From: JAGQIB01 sp041393395
GTDB lineage: Bacteria; ARS69
Assembly (NCBI GenBank): GCA_041393395.1
Contig: JAWKKG010000003.1
Location: 558,001 to 622,000 of the forward strand
Reading direction: 5' to 3'
Length of the DNA: 64,000 bases
The position numbers were made by a program, and so were the translations under genes. The notes under the pieces are model-generated. The model was not told the DNA's origin. It saw only the letters and a program-made list of their open reading frames with translations, and did no database searches. This document shows, piece by piece, positions 24,878 to 32,979 of this stretch (position 1 is its first letter; each line of letters starts with the position of its first letter).

Positions 24878-26511
24878 CGCAGGTGCACCAGCTTGCCCGT
24901 CGAGGTCTCGCCATCGACCACGAGGCGGGTGAGATAGACGCCGGCCGCGACCTGGTGGCCCGCGCCGTCGCGACCGTCCCAGCTCACGGCGTGCGAACCG
25001 GCGTCTGCCGGGCCGGAGCTCAGACTGCGCACGAGACGACCGGCCACGTCGTACACCGCGAGCGAGTGATCGCGCGCGCCGGCCGGGATCGAGAAGCGGA
25101 TCGACGTCGAGGCGCGGAACGGATTCGGCTCCGCCACACCCAGCGTGGCGACGTTCGCCACCGCGCCGAGCCCGCCGTTCCAGGAGAACGGGGCCGCAAT
25201 CTCGGCGTCACCGCCGGACTCGTACGTGGAGGCCGCGTGCACGCGGAGCTCGTAGTCGCCCGCGGCAAGGCCTGCGAGTTCGGCCGCCGTCAGGCGGAGA
25301 TCGATCGTGCCCGCGTCGAGCGCGCCGATCGACTTCTCCTGCACCACGCGTCCGGCGTCGTCCAGGATCTGCGCCGAGACGTTGCTGTGTTCGGTGAGGT
25401 GCGCCGTCGCGATCACGTCCTCCGCGGCGGTCACGTTCAGGGAAGCGAGGTCCACTCCGAGGCGCACGAGCGAGAGGCCCGTCTGCCCCGTCCAGTCCTG
25501 CACCATGAGGGCGGAGCCCTGGCCGACGCGCTTCACGGAGCCGTCGCGGTGATCGGTGCGGGTGGCGAACGGAATGTGGAAGGCGCGCGGCGAGTGGCCG
25601 GCGTCGAACTCCACGAGCTCGTTCAGGTGGCGATCGAACTTCACCACGCGGCCGGAGCCCGGCGCCGCGGCGTAGAGCTGTCCCCACTGGTCCGTGTCCA
25701 GCGACGTGAGAATCCCCGCGCGCTGGGCGACGTCGCCGTCCCAGTCGAAGCGGGTCTCCCGATCCACCAGATGCACGAGGCGACCGGTGTGGGCGTCGGC
25801 GACGTAGACGTCGTCGGTGTGGCGGCCCTCGTTCCGGCCGACGGTGAGCGCCGTCGGGCCGGCGAAGCGGCCCGCGCCGCTGCCGAGCTCGCCGATCGCC
25901 GCGCGGAACGTGGCGCCGGAGGCGTTCACGTCGTACGCGCAGACGCGGTTGTGCCCGGTGTCGGCCACGTAGAGGCGATCATCGGTGCGGTCGAACGGAG
26001 TGCCGGCGTCCGAGTACGCGACGTCGAACGGCCGCGCGAGGCCCTCGATCGTGAAGGCCGGCACGAGCCGGACGTCGTCGAACTCGCTCACAGTGTCGAA
26101 AGCGAGCACGCGGTGGTTGCCGGCGTCGGCCACGTACACGCGACCGTACTCGTCGGCCGAGAGACCGCGCGGGTCCCGCAGCTCGCCGATCGCGAGATCG
26201 CGACCGTCCATCGACTCGAGCGAACCGCCGACCTCTCCGTAGAGCAGTCGGTTCCAGCCCGGGTCGGAAACCACCTGGAACCAGCGCGACTCCAGGTACG
26301 GGAAGCGGTCGTAAACGTCGACGTGGCCCACCACCACGGTCGCGTAGGGGGAGGAGAACAGATCACGATCGAGCTGTTCCCGGGTCACCGAGCGGTTGAG
26401 GACGTCCACTCCCTCCTCCGGGAGGATCGGGGCGGTCTGGAAAGACGCACCCCAGGCCGGAGCGGACAGGCCGACGGCCAGGGTGGGAATCAGGAATGTC
26501 GTCCGGTTCAT
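24874..26511 (-). CDS. Secreted NHL-repeat beta-propeller with FlgD-like C-terminal domain
   Basis: A 545-residue exported protein (signal peptide up to about APAWGA). NHL-type blades are seen at about 105-310: RDPRGLSADEYGRVYVADAG, then NHRVLAFD, RLYVADTGHNRVCAYD, and DVYVADAHTGRLVHLV. A second sandwich domain follows (about 340-445). The last ~90 residues form the export-type domain PNPFRASTSIRFSI, VYDVAGRLVRSL, WDGRDGAGHQV, GVYLTRL, ending KLVHLR. NHL propellers bind proteins or ligands. It sits between the DUF3570 barrel and the lipoprotein in the operon, so it may be the surface-exposed component. Confidence 0.86.
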   Translation of the reverse strand: MNRTTFLIPTLAVGLSAPAWGASFQTAPILPEEGVDVLNRSVTREQLDRDLFSSPYATVVVGHVDVYDRFPYLESRWFQVVSDPGWNRLLYGEVGGSLESMDGRDLAIGELRDPRGLSADEYGRVYVADAGNHRVLAFDTVSEFDDVRLVPAFTIEGLARPFDVAYSDAGTPFDRTDDRLYVADTGHNRVCAYDVNASGATFRAAIGELGSGAGRFAGPTALTVGRNEGRHTDDVYVADAHTGRLVHLVDRETRFDWDGDVAQRAGILTSLDTDQWGQLYAAAPGSGRVVKFDRHLNELVEFDAGHSPRAFHIPFATRTDHRDGSVKRVGQGSALMVQDWTGQTGLSLVRLGVDLASLNVTAAEDVIATAHLTEHSNVSAQILDDAGRVVQEKSIGALDAGTIDLRLTAAELAGLAAGDYELRVHAASTYESGGDAEIAAPFSWNGGLGAVANVATLGVAEPNPFRASTSIRFSIPAGARDHSLAVYDVAGRLVRSLSSGPADAGSHAVSWDGRDGAGHQVAAGVYLTRLVVDGETSTGKLVHLR

Positions 26512-26532
26512 GCCTCGACTCCTTGTGGTGGG

Positions 26533-27663
26533 CTAAAAGGCGAACGCGAGGCCAGTCTCGAAGATGTTCGCTGAGAAGTTGTTGCTGTTGAAGTAACGCT
26601 CGTACTGGAGTTCGAAACTCGTGCCCCGGAACCAGCGCGACGTGAGGGAGTTCTCGCTGAGATCCCAGGAAAGCTTGGCGCCGAACAGGTGCGCCGAGAA
26701 GTCGCCCATGCGGTAGTCGACGGTGCGGTAGCCATCCACGCCGCCCGGCTCGGTGTACTCCTCCCGCCAGAAGTCCGCGGCGGTCTGGAGGTAGTAGCGG
26801 TAGCGATAGCGCACCACGACGTCGCTGCCGACGTACTGGTTCAGCTTGCCGCCGAGCGTGTGCGACGTGATTCCCCAGTCGTCGGAGTAGAACTTGTAGT
26901 CGAGCTTCGCGCTCGCCCGGTTCGGCAGCGACTGGTTGACCTTCAGGTAGATGTCCTGCCGCAGGCGCGTGTCCGGGTGCAGCTCGGCTTCGTACGCGCC
27001 GGCCACGTACACCGTGCGGTACGGATTGTGCTGCAATCCCTCGACCCGCGTGACCTCCGCGCCGCCCTGGATCAGGGTGACCGGCGTGAGGACCTGCGTG
27101 ACCACGATCGCCGCGTGCAGCGACTTCTTGTGGTCGGCGGCCGTGTTCGTGTCTTCGTCCTCCGAAGGCTCGATCGCGTCCCAGCCGTAGGAAGCCGTGC
27201 CCTGCAGGATCGTGTTGTCGTCGCGCAGCGAACGGCGGACGCCGCCGTGGATCTGCTGTGCGAAGTAGTCGGTCTCGTTCGAGACGTAGTAACCCGCGCT
27301 GAACCAGCGCCACGCCGCGGTGGCGTCGAGCTGGTCGCGCGTCTTCGTGAAGTCCGCGTACGGATCCGACGTCGCACCGATCGGCCGGCTCGCGCCGGAG
27401 ATCGCGTCGAGCGCCTCCGCCGACCCGGCCGGCGCCGCGATGCCCGGCACCACGACCAGCTCGTGGTTCCAGGTCATCGAGAGGCTCGTCTCCGGATCGA
27501 AGTCGATTCCGTAGTTCCCTCCGGTCGAGTACACGTGGACGTGATCCGAGTCCGCGAAGTACTCGAACGACACCCGCGCTTCCTGATCGTCGACGGCCGG
27601 GGACACCCCGGGCGCGCCGAGCAGGACCGCGGTGGCGGCGGAGAGAAGGGTCCTCAGTTGCAT
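26533..27663 (-). CDS. DUF3570-family outer-membrane beta-barrel
   Basis: A 376-residue protein starting at 27663, 10 nt inside the end of the DUF4266 gene; the extension to 27798 is spurious. The signal peptide (LLSAATAVLLGAPGVSPA) is followed by SFEYFADSDHVHVYS and many amphipathic strands. The C-terminal strand ends in Phe (FETGLAFAF), a typical barrel terminus. The motifs and neighbours (DUF4266 lipoprotein, TlpA thioredoxin) match the DUF3570 family, whose members often lie next to DUF4266 genes. The family function is unknown; the barrel is probably a porin-like or cofactor-housing partner. Confidence 0.86.
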   Translation of the reverse strand: MQLRTLLSAATAVLLGAPGVSPAVDDQEARVSFEYFADSDHVHVYSTGGNYGIDFDPETSLSMTWNHELVVVPGIAAPAGSAEALDAISGASRPIGATSDPYADFTKTRDQLDATAAWRWFSAGYYVSNETDYFAQQIHGGVRRSLRDDNTILQGTASYGWDAIEPSEDEDTNTAADHKKSLHAAIVVTQVLTPVTLIQGGAEVTRVEGLQHNPYRTVYVAGAYEAELHPDTRLRQDIYLKVNQSLPNRASAKLDYKFYSDDWGITSHTLGGKLNQYVGSDVVVRYRYRYYLQTAADFWREEYTEPGGVDGYRTVDYRMGDFSAHLFGAKLSWDLSENSLTSRWFRGTSFELQYERYFNSNNFSANIFETGLAFAF

Positions 27664-27887
27664 GCGCAGCCGCCTCCCGCCGCTCCCGCGCCGCCGGTGG
27701 AGCCCTCGCGGGCCTCCATCCAGTGCAGTTCCTTGGCCGCCTCGCGGGCGTCCTCGTCGAACGACATGATCGGATCGGCCAGGGCTTCCTTCTCCCACGG
27801 CCGGACCGTGGCGCAGCCGGAGACGGCGTGCGCGATCGCGGCGCCGACTCCGATCAACACGAGCGGTCGAATCAGGCGGACGGTCAT
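27654..27887 (-). CDS. DUF4266-family mini-lipoprotein with Gly-rich Cys-x-Cys tail
   Basis: A 77-residue protein starting at 27887, overlapping the TlpA stop (ATGA). The signal peptide ends in lipobox SGC, followed directly by the DUF4266 signature ATVRPWEKEALADPIMSF. A short helix (EDAREAAKELHWMEA) leads to a tail ending GGGCACN. Only ~52 mature residues remain, including two C-terminal Cys. The neighbouring thioredoxin could act on these Cys. Members of this family regularly accompany DUF3570 barrels. Function is unknown; the tail may bind a metal or be modified. Confidence 0.85.
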   Translation of the reverse strand: MTVRLIRPLVLIGVGAAIAHAVSGCATVRPWEKEALADPIMSFDEDAREAAKELHWMEAREGSTGGAGAAGGGCACN

Positions 27888-28450
27888 CCCCGGCCCTCCT
27901 CGGACGGAGTGCTCGAGGTGCGACGATTCGCGAGCGAGCGGACGGTCGATTCCAGATGGCGCAGCGTGTCGACGTTTCCGTCGCGCGCGACCTCGGCGAT
28001 TCGGCCGTCGGGTCCGACGACGATCGTGCACGGCAACGACGGGAGGTCGAGCGAGCGCGCGAGTCCCTCCGTGCCGTCGTGGAAGAACGCGAGGTCCAGC
28101 CCGGACTTCTTCGCGAAGTCCTCGGCCTTCTTCACGTCGTTGTCGATCGAGACCGCGAGGATGCGGGCGTCGGTTCCCGCGAGATCCTCACGCCAGCCGT
28201 CGAGCACGCGCAGCTCCTTCTTGCACGGAGCGCACCAGCTCGCCCAGAAGTTCACCACCACGACCTGGCCGCGCAGCGACGAGACGGCGACCGTCTCCCC
28301 GTCGAGCGACCGGAGCTCGTGACCGGCGAGCTTCGACTCCCACGAGCTCCAGTCCTCGGCGCGAGCCTCTCCCGGCAGGAGAGGCCCGGCCAGGAAGCCG
28401 GCGAGGAGAGTCGCGGTGCCCGCGAGACGAAGGCGCTTCTCGAACGTCAT
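27884..28450 (-). CDS. TlpA/ResA-like exported thioredoxin
   Basis: A 188-residue exported thioredoxin. The signal peptide (LAGTATLLAGFLAGPLLPGEARA) is followed by the fold VVVVNFWASWCAPCKKEL with the active site WCAPC at residues 72-76. The cis-Pro loop (DLPSLPCTIVV) follows, and FHDGTEGLARSL fits the TlpA-family insert. Such proteins reduce apocytochrome CxxCH or other exported thiols. Here it lies between a two-CxxCH lipoprotein and a Cys-tailed DUF4266 protein, both plausible substrates. It overlaps the DUF4266 gene by 4 nt and begins 9 bp after the lipoprotein gene. Confidence 0.93.
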   Translation of the reverse strand: MTFEKRLRLAGTATLLAGFLAGPLLPGEARAEDWSSWESKLAGHELRSLDGETVAVSSLRGQVVVVNFWASWCAPCKKELRVLDGWREDLAGTDARILAVSIDNDVKKAEDFAKKSGLDLAFFHDGTEGLARSLDLPSLPCTIVVGPDGRIAEVARDGNVDTLRHLESTVRSLANRRTSSTPSEEGRG

Positions 28451-28459
28451 CGCGCCCTC

Positions 28460-30478
28460 CTACTCGTACTGGGCGCCGAGCAGCACCCACAGGTTGAAGA
28501 GTCGCTTCTCGGCGTCGTTCAGCGCGTACGGGCCGGACGGATCCGGGTGCGGCGCGCCCGCGTGCGAGTCGAGGCCGAGGACGGCGTCGACCAGCGCGGA
28601 GCGACGCGGGAAGGCCGGCGTCACGTAGTTCGGCACCTCTTCCTCGGGCTCGCCGGAGAGGTTCACGTAGGCGCGCGGGAACTCCGCCATCATCTCGCCG
28701 CCGAGCACGAGCTCGGAAGTCAGCGGGAGCTCGGCCGGCGCGGCCACGGTCTCCGCGACCGCGTCGGTGAACGGCACGCCGAAGTCATCGACGCCGCGGA
28801 CCTCGTGGGTCACGATCTGCTCGTAGTGGCACGGCGCGCACTTCGCCTGCACGATCGGAGCGATGTCGTCGCGGTAGTTGATGATCTCCCACTGGTCCGA
28901 CGGGATGTTCATGTCCTGGGCCGGCAGGCTCGCCGCGATCGGATCCGGGTTCGTCGCGTGCGGCGCGCCGAACGTCCGGTCCTCGTGGCATCCGGTGCAG
29001 GTGAAGGTCTCACCGGGTCGGACGAAGATGTGGGTCCGCTTCGTCACGATGCCGCGGTCGAACTCGTCGAGAATCGCGAACGAGAGCGGCGTGTCCGCCG
29101 GAACGTCGATCTTGAACGAGCCGTCCGACTCGACGTTCGCGAAGCCCACGAGTGCGCGCTTCTCGAACATGTTCGCCGAGAACGTGTTGGCCTCGCCGGG
29201 GCGGGTCGGACGGGCCGCGATCAGCGCGATGCGATCGACCGGCTGCTGTCCGCGAACCGGGATCTCCTGGCCGTCCTGGCCGCGGTTGAAGACGTCCTGG
29301 GCGAGGAACGTACCGACACCGGCCCGACCGTCGACCGTGCTCTCGATCACCGGCGGAATCGGCCGCTCGGCCACGAGCTGCGCGTCGTACTCGTTCGAGG
29401 CCGGGTCGTTGTAGAGGAACGTGAGGTCCACGATCTCGAGCGTCGCGGGATCCTCGGGCGTGCCGGAACCGGTCTGGCGCAGCGAGAACGTGTAGAGACC
29501 GTAGTCCACGTCCTCCTCGGTCGCGGCCGGCAACGTGTACGATGCCACGAAGCGGTTGTCGCCGAGCGGGTGCGGGTACTTGAACGCGCCGTAGGCCCAC
29601 GGAGCGCCGTCGTTGTTCACCTGCGCGGTCAGCACGTCCCAGTGGCTCGAGAGGTCCGAGGTCGGCGGATCGGCCGGGCCCATCTCGGTCTTGAGCAGCG
29701 CGATCGGACCGGCGTCCTCGTTGATGCGCGTGGACTCGATCGCGATCAGGCGGCCGTCGCCGGTCGGCGTGGCGTGGAAGAAGTTCCGGTTGTGCGGGCC
29801 GTAGTGATGGAACGTGCCCGTGCCGTCCGGATTCGTCGCGAACAGCGGGAACCGGTTGAACGTGCCGAAGTGATCCCAGCGCGTGTACACCACGCGGCCG
29901 TTCGGCAGGATCGCCGGATCGAAATCGTCGGACTGGTTGAAGCTCAGGCGCTCGACCCCCGTCCCGTCCAGATTCGCGCGGTACAGGTGCTCTGCGGGCG
30001 AGTGGTTGTACTCGTCCATCTCACCGTCCCGCGAGCTCGTGAAGATGATGCTGCCGTCCGGCATGTACAGCGGGTCGAAGTCGTGCCCGCCGCCGGACGT
30101 CACCTGACGCAGGCCCGAGCCGTCGACGTTGATCTCCCAGATGTTCCGGTTCGAGGCGCCCTGGGGCCGCATCGAAAACAGCACCTTCTTGCCGTCGAAG
30201 CTCACGCACGGGTCGGAGACGCTCGCGCCCGTGAAGTTCGTGAGGTTCGTCGGCACGGCGTCCGGCGAGATGGGCGTGAGCAGGAACAGGTTCCCGGAGG
30301 CCCAGCTCCGGTTCAGTGTCTCCTCCCCGGTCGTCTTCACGAAGACGATCGCCTCGGTGGTCTCCTCGCTCTGGATCAGATCATCCGGCGCGCTGCCGGT
30401 GCGGCAGCCGGCCAGAGTTCCGGCGAGGATCGGAACCGACAGCATCGGCAGCAGGGTCCGTGTCGTTCCGGGTCTCAT
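28460..30478 (-). CDS. PD40/HzsA-like cytochrome lipoprotein with two CxxCH motifs
   Basis: A 672-residue lipoprotein. The start at 30478 has GAGGAG upstream and gives a signal peptide with lipobox LAGC. The N-terminal half is a TolB/PD40-type propeller (DGKKVLFSMRPQ, MPDGSIIFTSSRDGEMDEY, NGRVVYTRWDHFG). A segment resembling the hydrazine synthase alpha middle domain follows (FKIDVPADTPLSFAILDEF). Two c-type haem motifs are CTGCH (494-498) and CAPCH (547-551), with a possible distal ligand in RTFGAPHA. These lipoproteins are widespread outside anammox bacteria, and no hydrazine synthase beta or gamma gene is nearby. It is probably a surface or periplasmic electron-transfer lipoprotein. Confidence 0.87.
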   Translation of the reverse strand: MRPGTTRTLLPMLSVPILAGTLAGCRTGSAPDDLIQSEETTEAIVFVKTTGEETLNRSWASGNLFLLTPISPDAVPTNLTNFTGASVSDPCVSFDGKKVLFSMRPQGASNRNIWEINVDGSGLRQVTSGGGHDFDPLYMPDGSIIFTSSRDGEMDEYNHSPAEHLYRANLDGTGVERLSFNQSDDFDPAILPNGRVVYTRWDHFGTFNRFPLFATNPDGTGTFHHYGPHNRNFFHATPTGDGRLIAIESTRINEDAGPIALLKTEMGPADPPTSDLSSHWDVLTAQVNNDGAPWAYGAFKYPHPLGDNRFVASYTLPAATEEDVDYGLYTFSLRQTGSGTPEDPATLEIVDLTFLYNDPASNEYDAQLVAERPIPPVIESTVDGRAGVGTFLAQDVFNRGQDGQEIPVRGQQPVDRIALIAARPTRPGEANTFSANMFEKRALVGFANVESDGSFKIDVPADTPLSFAILDEFDRGIVTKRTHIFVRPGETFTCTGCHEDRTFGAPHATNPDPIAASLPAQDMNIPSDQWEIINYRDDIAPIVQAKCAPCHYEQIVTHEVRGVDDFGVPFTDAVAETVAAPAELPLTSELVLGGEMMAEFPRAYVNLSGEPEEEVPNYVTPAFPRRSALVDAVLGLDSHAGAPHPDPSGPYALNDAEKRLFNLWVLLGAQYE

Positions 30479-30519
30479 GGCGATCTCCTCGGAAGGGGGA
30501 TGCTTGCGCAGGTGGCGGA

Positions 30520-31137
30520 TCACTGGCCCAAACCTCGGTAGAAAGAGAGGGCGAAGAACGTCTCGCGGTACTGGTAGGCGACCGATTCGTCCGAATCGCG
30601 CTCGCCGCCGATCACGGTCACGGCGTTCGTCTCGAACCGCAGCGCGACGTCGTCGCGCACGTACAGTTCGAAACCACCGCCGAGGGTCAGCGCGTTCTCG
30701 GTCACGGGATCCGCCTTGATCGACTGTCCGGGGTACACGAGGATCATTCCGTACCCGGCGCGGGCGTAAGGCTGCGCGCGCCAGGGGAGCGGGTGGCGCA
30801 CGAGCGCCGAGAACGTGTGCAGCGCGGCGTGCGTGGCCTCACCGGGCGTGTGGGAGATGCTGGCCTCCCAGCCGAGCCACGAGGCGGGGTTGTACGACGC
30901 GCGAAGTGCGTAGAAGCGGTCCCCGCCGAGCGAACCGCCGCCGGGCGTGAACGCGATGCGGCTGCGGTACGGGCGCGGGCCGTCTCCCACGTGGAACGGG
31001 TCGTCGGCGAGCGCGGGCACGAGGTACTCGCGTCCGTCCCGGATCGTCGGCGATTCGGTGTCGTCGTCGGCCCGGACCGCAGTCGGAAGGCCGGCGAGGA
31101 GCACGAGCGCGGCGAACGTCGCCGCGTGCCGCCTCAC
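30520..31137 (-). CDS. Outer-membrane beta-barrel protein (OMP_b-brl type)
   Basis: A 205-residue protein with a GTG start at 31137 overlapping the cytochrome stop (GTGA). The signal peptide (AALVLLAGLPTAVRA) is followed by about eight amphipathic strands (YALRASYNPASWLGWEASIS, PYARAGYGMILVY, TLGGGFELYVRDDVALRFET) ending near RETFFALSFYRGL. It lies between two haem lipoprotein genes, which makes it a candidate channel or anchor for them in the outer membrane; that is inference. Confidence 0.77.
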   Translation of the reverse strand: MRRHAATFAALVLLAGLPTAVRADDDTESPTIRDGREYLVPALADDPFHVGDGPRPYRSRIAFTPGGGSLGGDRFYALRASYNPASWLGWEASISHTPGEATHAALHTFSALVRHPLPWRAQPYARAGYGMILVYPGQSIKADPVTENALTLGGGFELYVRDDVALRFETNAVTVIGGERDSDESVAYQYRETFFALSFYRGLGQ

Positions 31138-31574
31138 TGGAACTCTCCCGCGAGGATCCAGTCCCGGATCGCCACGTAACCGGCGTGCTCCGTGGAGTCG
31201 AACGGCTCCACCTGGTGGAGCTCGCCGCCGGCCTCATGGGCCAGCGGCTTCGTGAGGATCGGGCTCGCGTCCGGATCCGTCGGATTCACCTGGAGCGCGA
31301 CCTGATCGAAGTCGAAGGCGGGGTCCGGCGCCATTTCCGGCGACAGCTCGAACGTGCCGCGGATGCCGCCCCCGTGGCATTCGGCCGCGTGGCAGCCGTA
31401 CTGCTCGAGGACGGGAGCGACCTCGGCCGCGTACATCGCGTAGTCCAGCACGTACTCGTTGCCGCCCTCGGGCGCCGGCGTCGGTTCCGACGGCGTGGCG
31501 CAGCCCGAAAGGGCGAACGTGCCGATGATGCCGAGCGCCGCCCAGGGCGACGCGAACGCGGTCCGAGTCGTCAA
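31134..31574 (-). CDS. PSCyt1-like c-type cytochrome lipoprotein (CX4CH), first gene of the operon
   Basis: A 146-residue lipoprotein with a TTG start at 31574, 5-6 nt after GGGGAG. The upstream ORF extension lacks any signal peptide. The lipobox is LSGC. Residues 61-67 read CHAAECH, a CX4CH haem-attachment motif. The following text (GIRGTFELSPEMAPDPAFDFDQ, then NPTDPDASPILTKPLAHEAGGE) matches the planctomycete cytochrome C (PSCyt1) pattern, which also uses CX4CH (GCNAGACHG type). It should bind one haem c at the periplasmic or surface side. It starts the 19-gene unit, with 401 bp of non-coding DNA upstream. Confidence 0.8.
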   Translation of the reverse strand: MTTRTAFASPWAALGIIGTFALSGCATPSEPTPAPEGGNEYVLDYAMYAAEVAPVLEQYGCHAAECHGGGIRGTFELSPEMAPDPAFDFDQVALQVNPTDPDASPILTKPLAHEAGGELHQVEPFDSTEHAGYVAIRDWILAGEFQ

Positions 31575-31975
31575 CCGAAGCTCCCCATGTGCGGATACGG
31601 CTCGACGACTCTCCGCGAACGGGGGGGTCGCGAACCGTGTCCCGAGAGGTCTCCCCGGTATCGGCTCGCGCCGGTCCGTACGGGAGACCACGGAGGCGGC
31701 TAGGTGCAACCCCCGGGCCAGTCCGGCAACTTCGTCAGTTTCGCGCAGGATTGACGCATAGGACGCGACGTGCGGTTCGGATCGTTCACGAATCGTGCAA
31801 AAGCTACTTCGCGGTGTGCAGATTGCGATCAGACCTCGCGCACCGCTTTTCCTTTTGTCGAAAGCCCGCGGAGGTTCCTGCCGATGCCCCGCAGAACGCC
31901 GTCGACCCGACGGTCGTGGAAGCGATCCGCTCTTCCTAGCGGAAAGCCAGAAAGACAGTAGAGAGAGGAGTGAGG
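31575..31975. other. 401-bp divergent promoter region of the 19-gene operon
   Basis: This gap separates the first gene of the large minus-strand operon from a divergent lipoprotein gene and must contain both promoters. It is richer in A and T than its surroundings at 31730-31870. A small palindrome cacga-a-tcgtg lies at 31787-31797, and next to it the minus strand reads TAGCTTTTG (31806-31798), close to a TAnnTTTG element. TTGACG at 31751 has no matching -10. No small gene with a credible ribosome-binding site was seen. Confidence 0.4.
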
Positions 31976-32794
31976 ATGCGGAGATTCGTCTCGGCCGTGC
32001 TGCTCGCGACCCCGTTCGTGTTCGGGGCGTGCGCGGACAAGGACGGCGGCCCGACCGCGCCGCAGGGCAGCACGCAGGCACAGTCGCAGGAGTCGGCGCT
32101 GATGGCGCTCGAGTACACGGACGCGATGATCGCGGATACGCACGAGCTCGTGGCCGGCGACCTCACCGGAATCGGTACGATCGCCCGCCAGCGGCTCGGC
32201 GAGCGGATCGGCGTGGACCTCGGTCGGTCCTCGACCAGCGCGATCTGGGATCCGTCGAACAACGCCTGGGTCTACTACGAGGACTACAACGGACCCGAGG
32301 GGTCGTTCACGTTCGCCTACACGATCCAGTTCTTCGACGCGGAGGACGTGCCCCAGCAGAACCCGAACGCTTCCACGAACCGGGTCGCGTACGGACTGTC
32401 GATCGACATGGATGTTTCCTACTCGAACGAGGGTTCTTCGTACGACGCCGTGCTCGGATTCGATCTGGGGATGGAGATCGGGGAGATCCTGACGGATGTC
32501 TACTCGATCACGGGTGCCGGCGCGATGAGCGGCGACGTCGACGCGACGGACCCGAGCGGCCACTACGTCTACTCCACCGACATGGGCTGGGGCGTGGACG
32601 TGACGGTCCCCGCCGACGGCAGCGAGTGCGCGACCGGTGTGGTGGGCGTGCAGGTCGACGGCTGGACGGTTCTCGCGACCTACGACGCGGCGAACCAGTT
32701 CTACGCGTGGGGCATGTACGAGGGCGACTACACGGAAGGCGAGACCCCGGTGGCTTCCGGCTCCGGCACGAGCGCCTGCGTGCCGGCGTCCTGA
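31976..32794 (+). CDS. Lipoprotein of unknown function
   Basis: A 272-residue lipoprotein starting at ATG 31976, 5 nt after GGAG, with a possible GTG at 31970. The signal peptide is AVLLATPFVFGAC, with Cys as the lipid site. The mature protein is acidic and aromatic-rich. It shows paired strands such as WDPSNNAWVYYEDYNGPEGSF, then YGLSIDMDVSYSNEGSSYDA, and repeated DVDATDPSGHYVYSTDMGWG, suggesting a beta-barrel-like or beta-helical surface protein. A Cys pair (ECATGV and ACVPAS) may form a disulfide. It is transcribed divergently from the large operon; no family is recognised. Confidence 0.75.
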   Translation: MRRFVSAVLLATPFVFGACADKDGGPTAPQGSTQAQSQESALMALEYTDAMIADTHELVAGDLTGIGTIARQRLGERIGVDLGRSSTSAIWDPSNNAWVYYEDYNGPEGSFTFAYTIQFFDAEDVPQQNPNASTNRVAYGLSIDMDVSYSNEGSSYDAVLGFDLGMEIGEILTDVYSITGAGAMSGDVDATDPSGHYVYSTDMGWGVDVTVPADGSECATGVVGVQVDGWTVLATYDAANQFYAWGMYEGDYTEGETPVASGSGTSACVPAS

Positions 32795-32979
32795 TCCGCG
32801 AGCGAGATCCGGAATCTGCGGGCCGGCCGATCGGCGTCCTCCGGGGCGCCGGCGGCCGGCCCGGTCGTTTGCGGCCGCGCGATCTTTGTTGAGCTTCGCC
32901 CACGAACCGACGATAGTCCGGAGCGACGCGTCGCCGCCGCTCTCTGCGGCCGATCTCTTTCCGCGGCGCGGGAGGATCC

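Noticed and set aside
28460..30478. True hydrazine synthase (anammox) reading
   Set aside because: Only two haem motifs and a PD40 propeller are seen and no beta/gamma subunit or anammox gene is near; the family is broader than anammox.
27956..30541. 861-residue plus-strand ORF
   Set aside because: Shadow of the HzsA-like and TlpA genes; only Arg/Val-rich runs.
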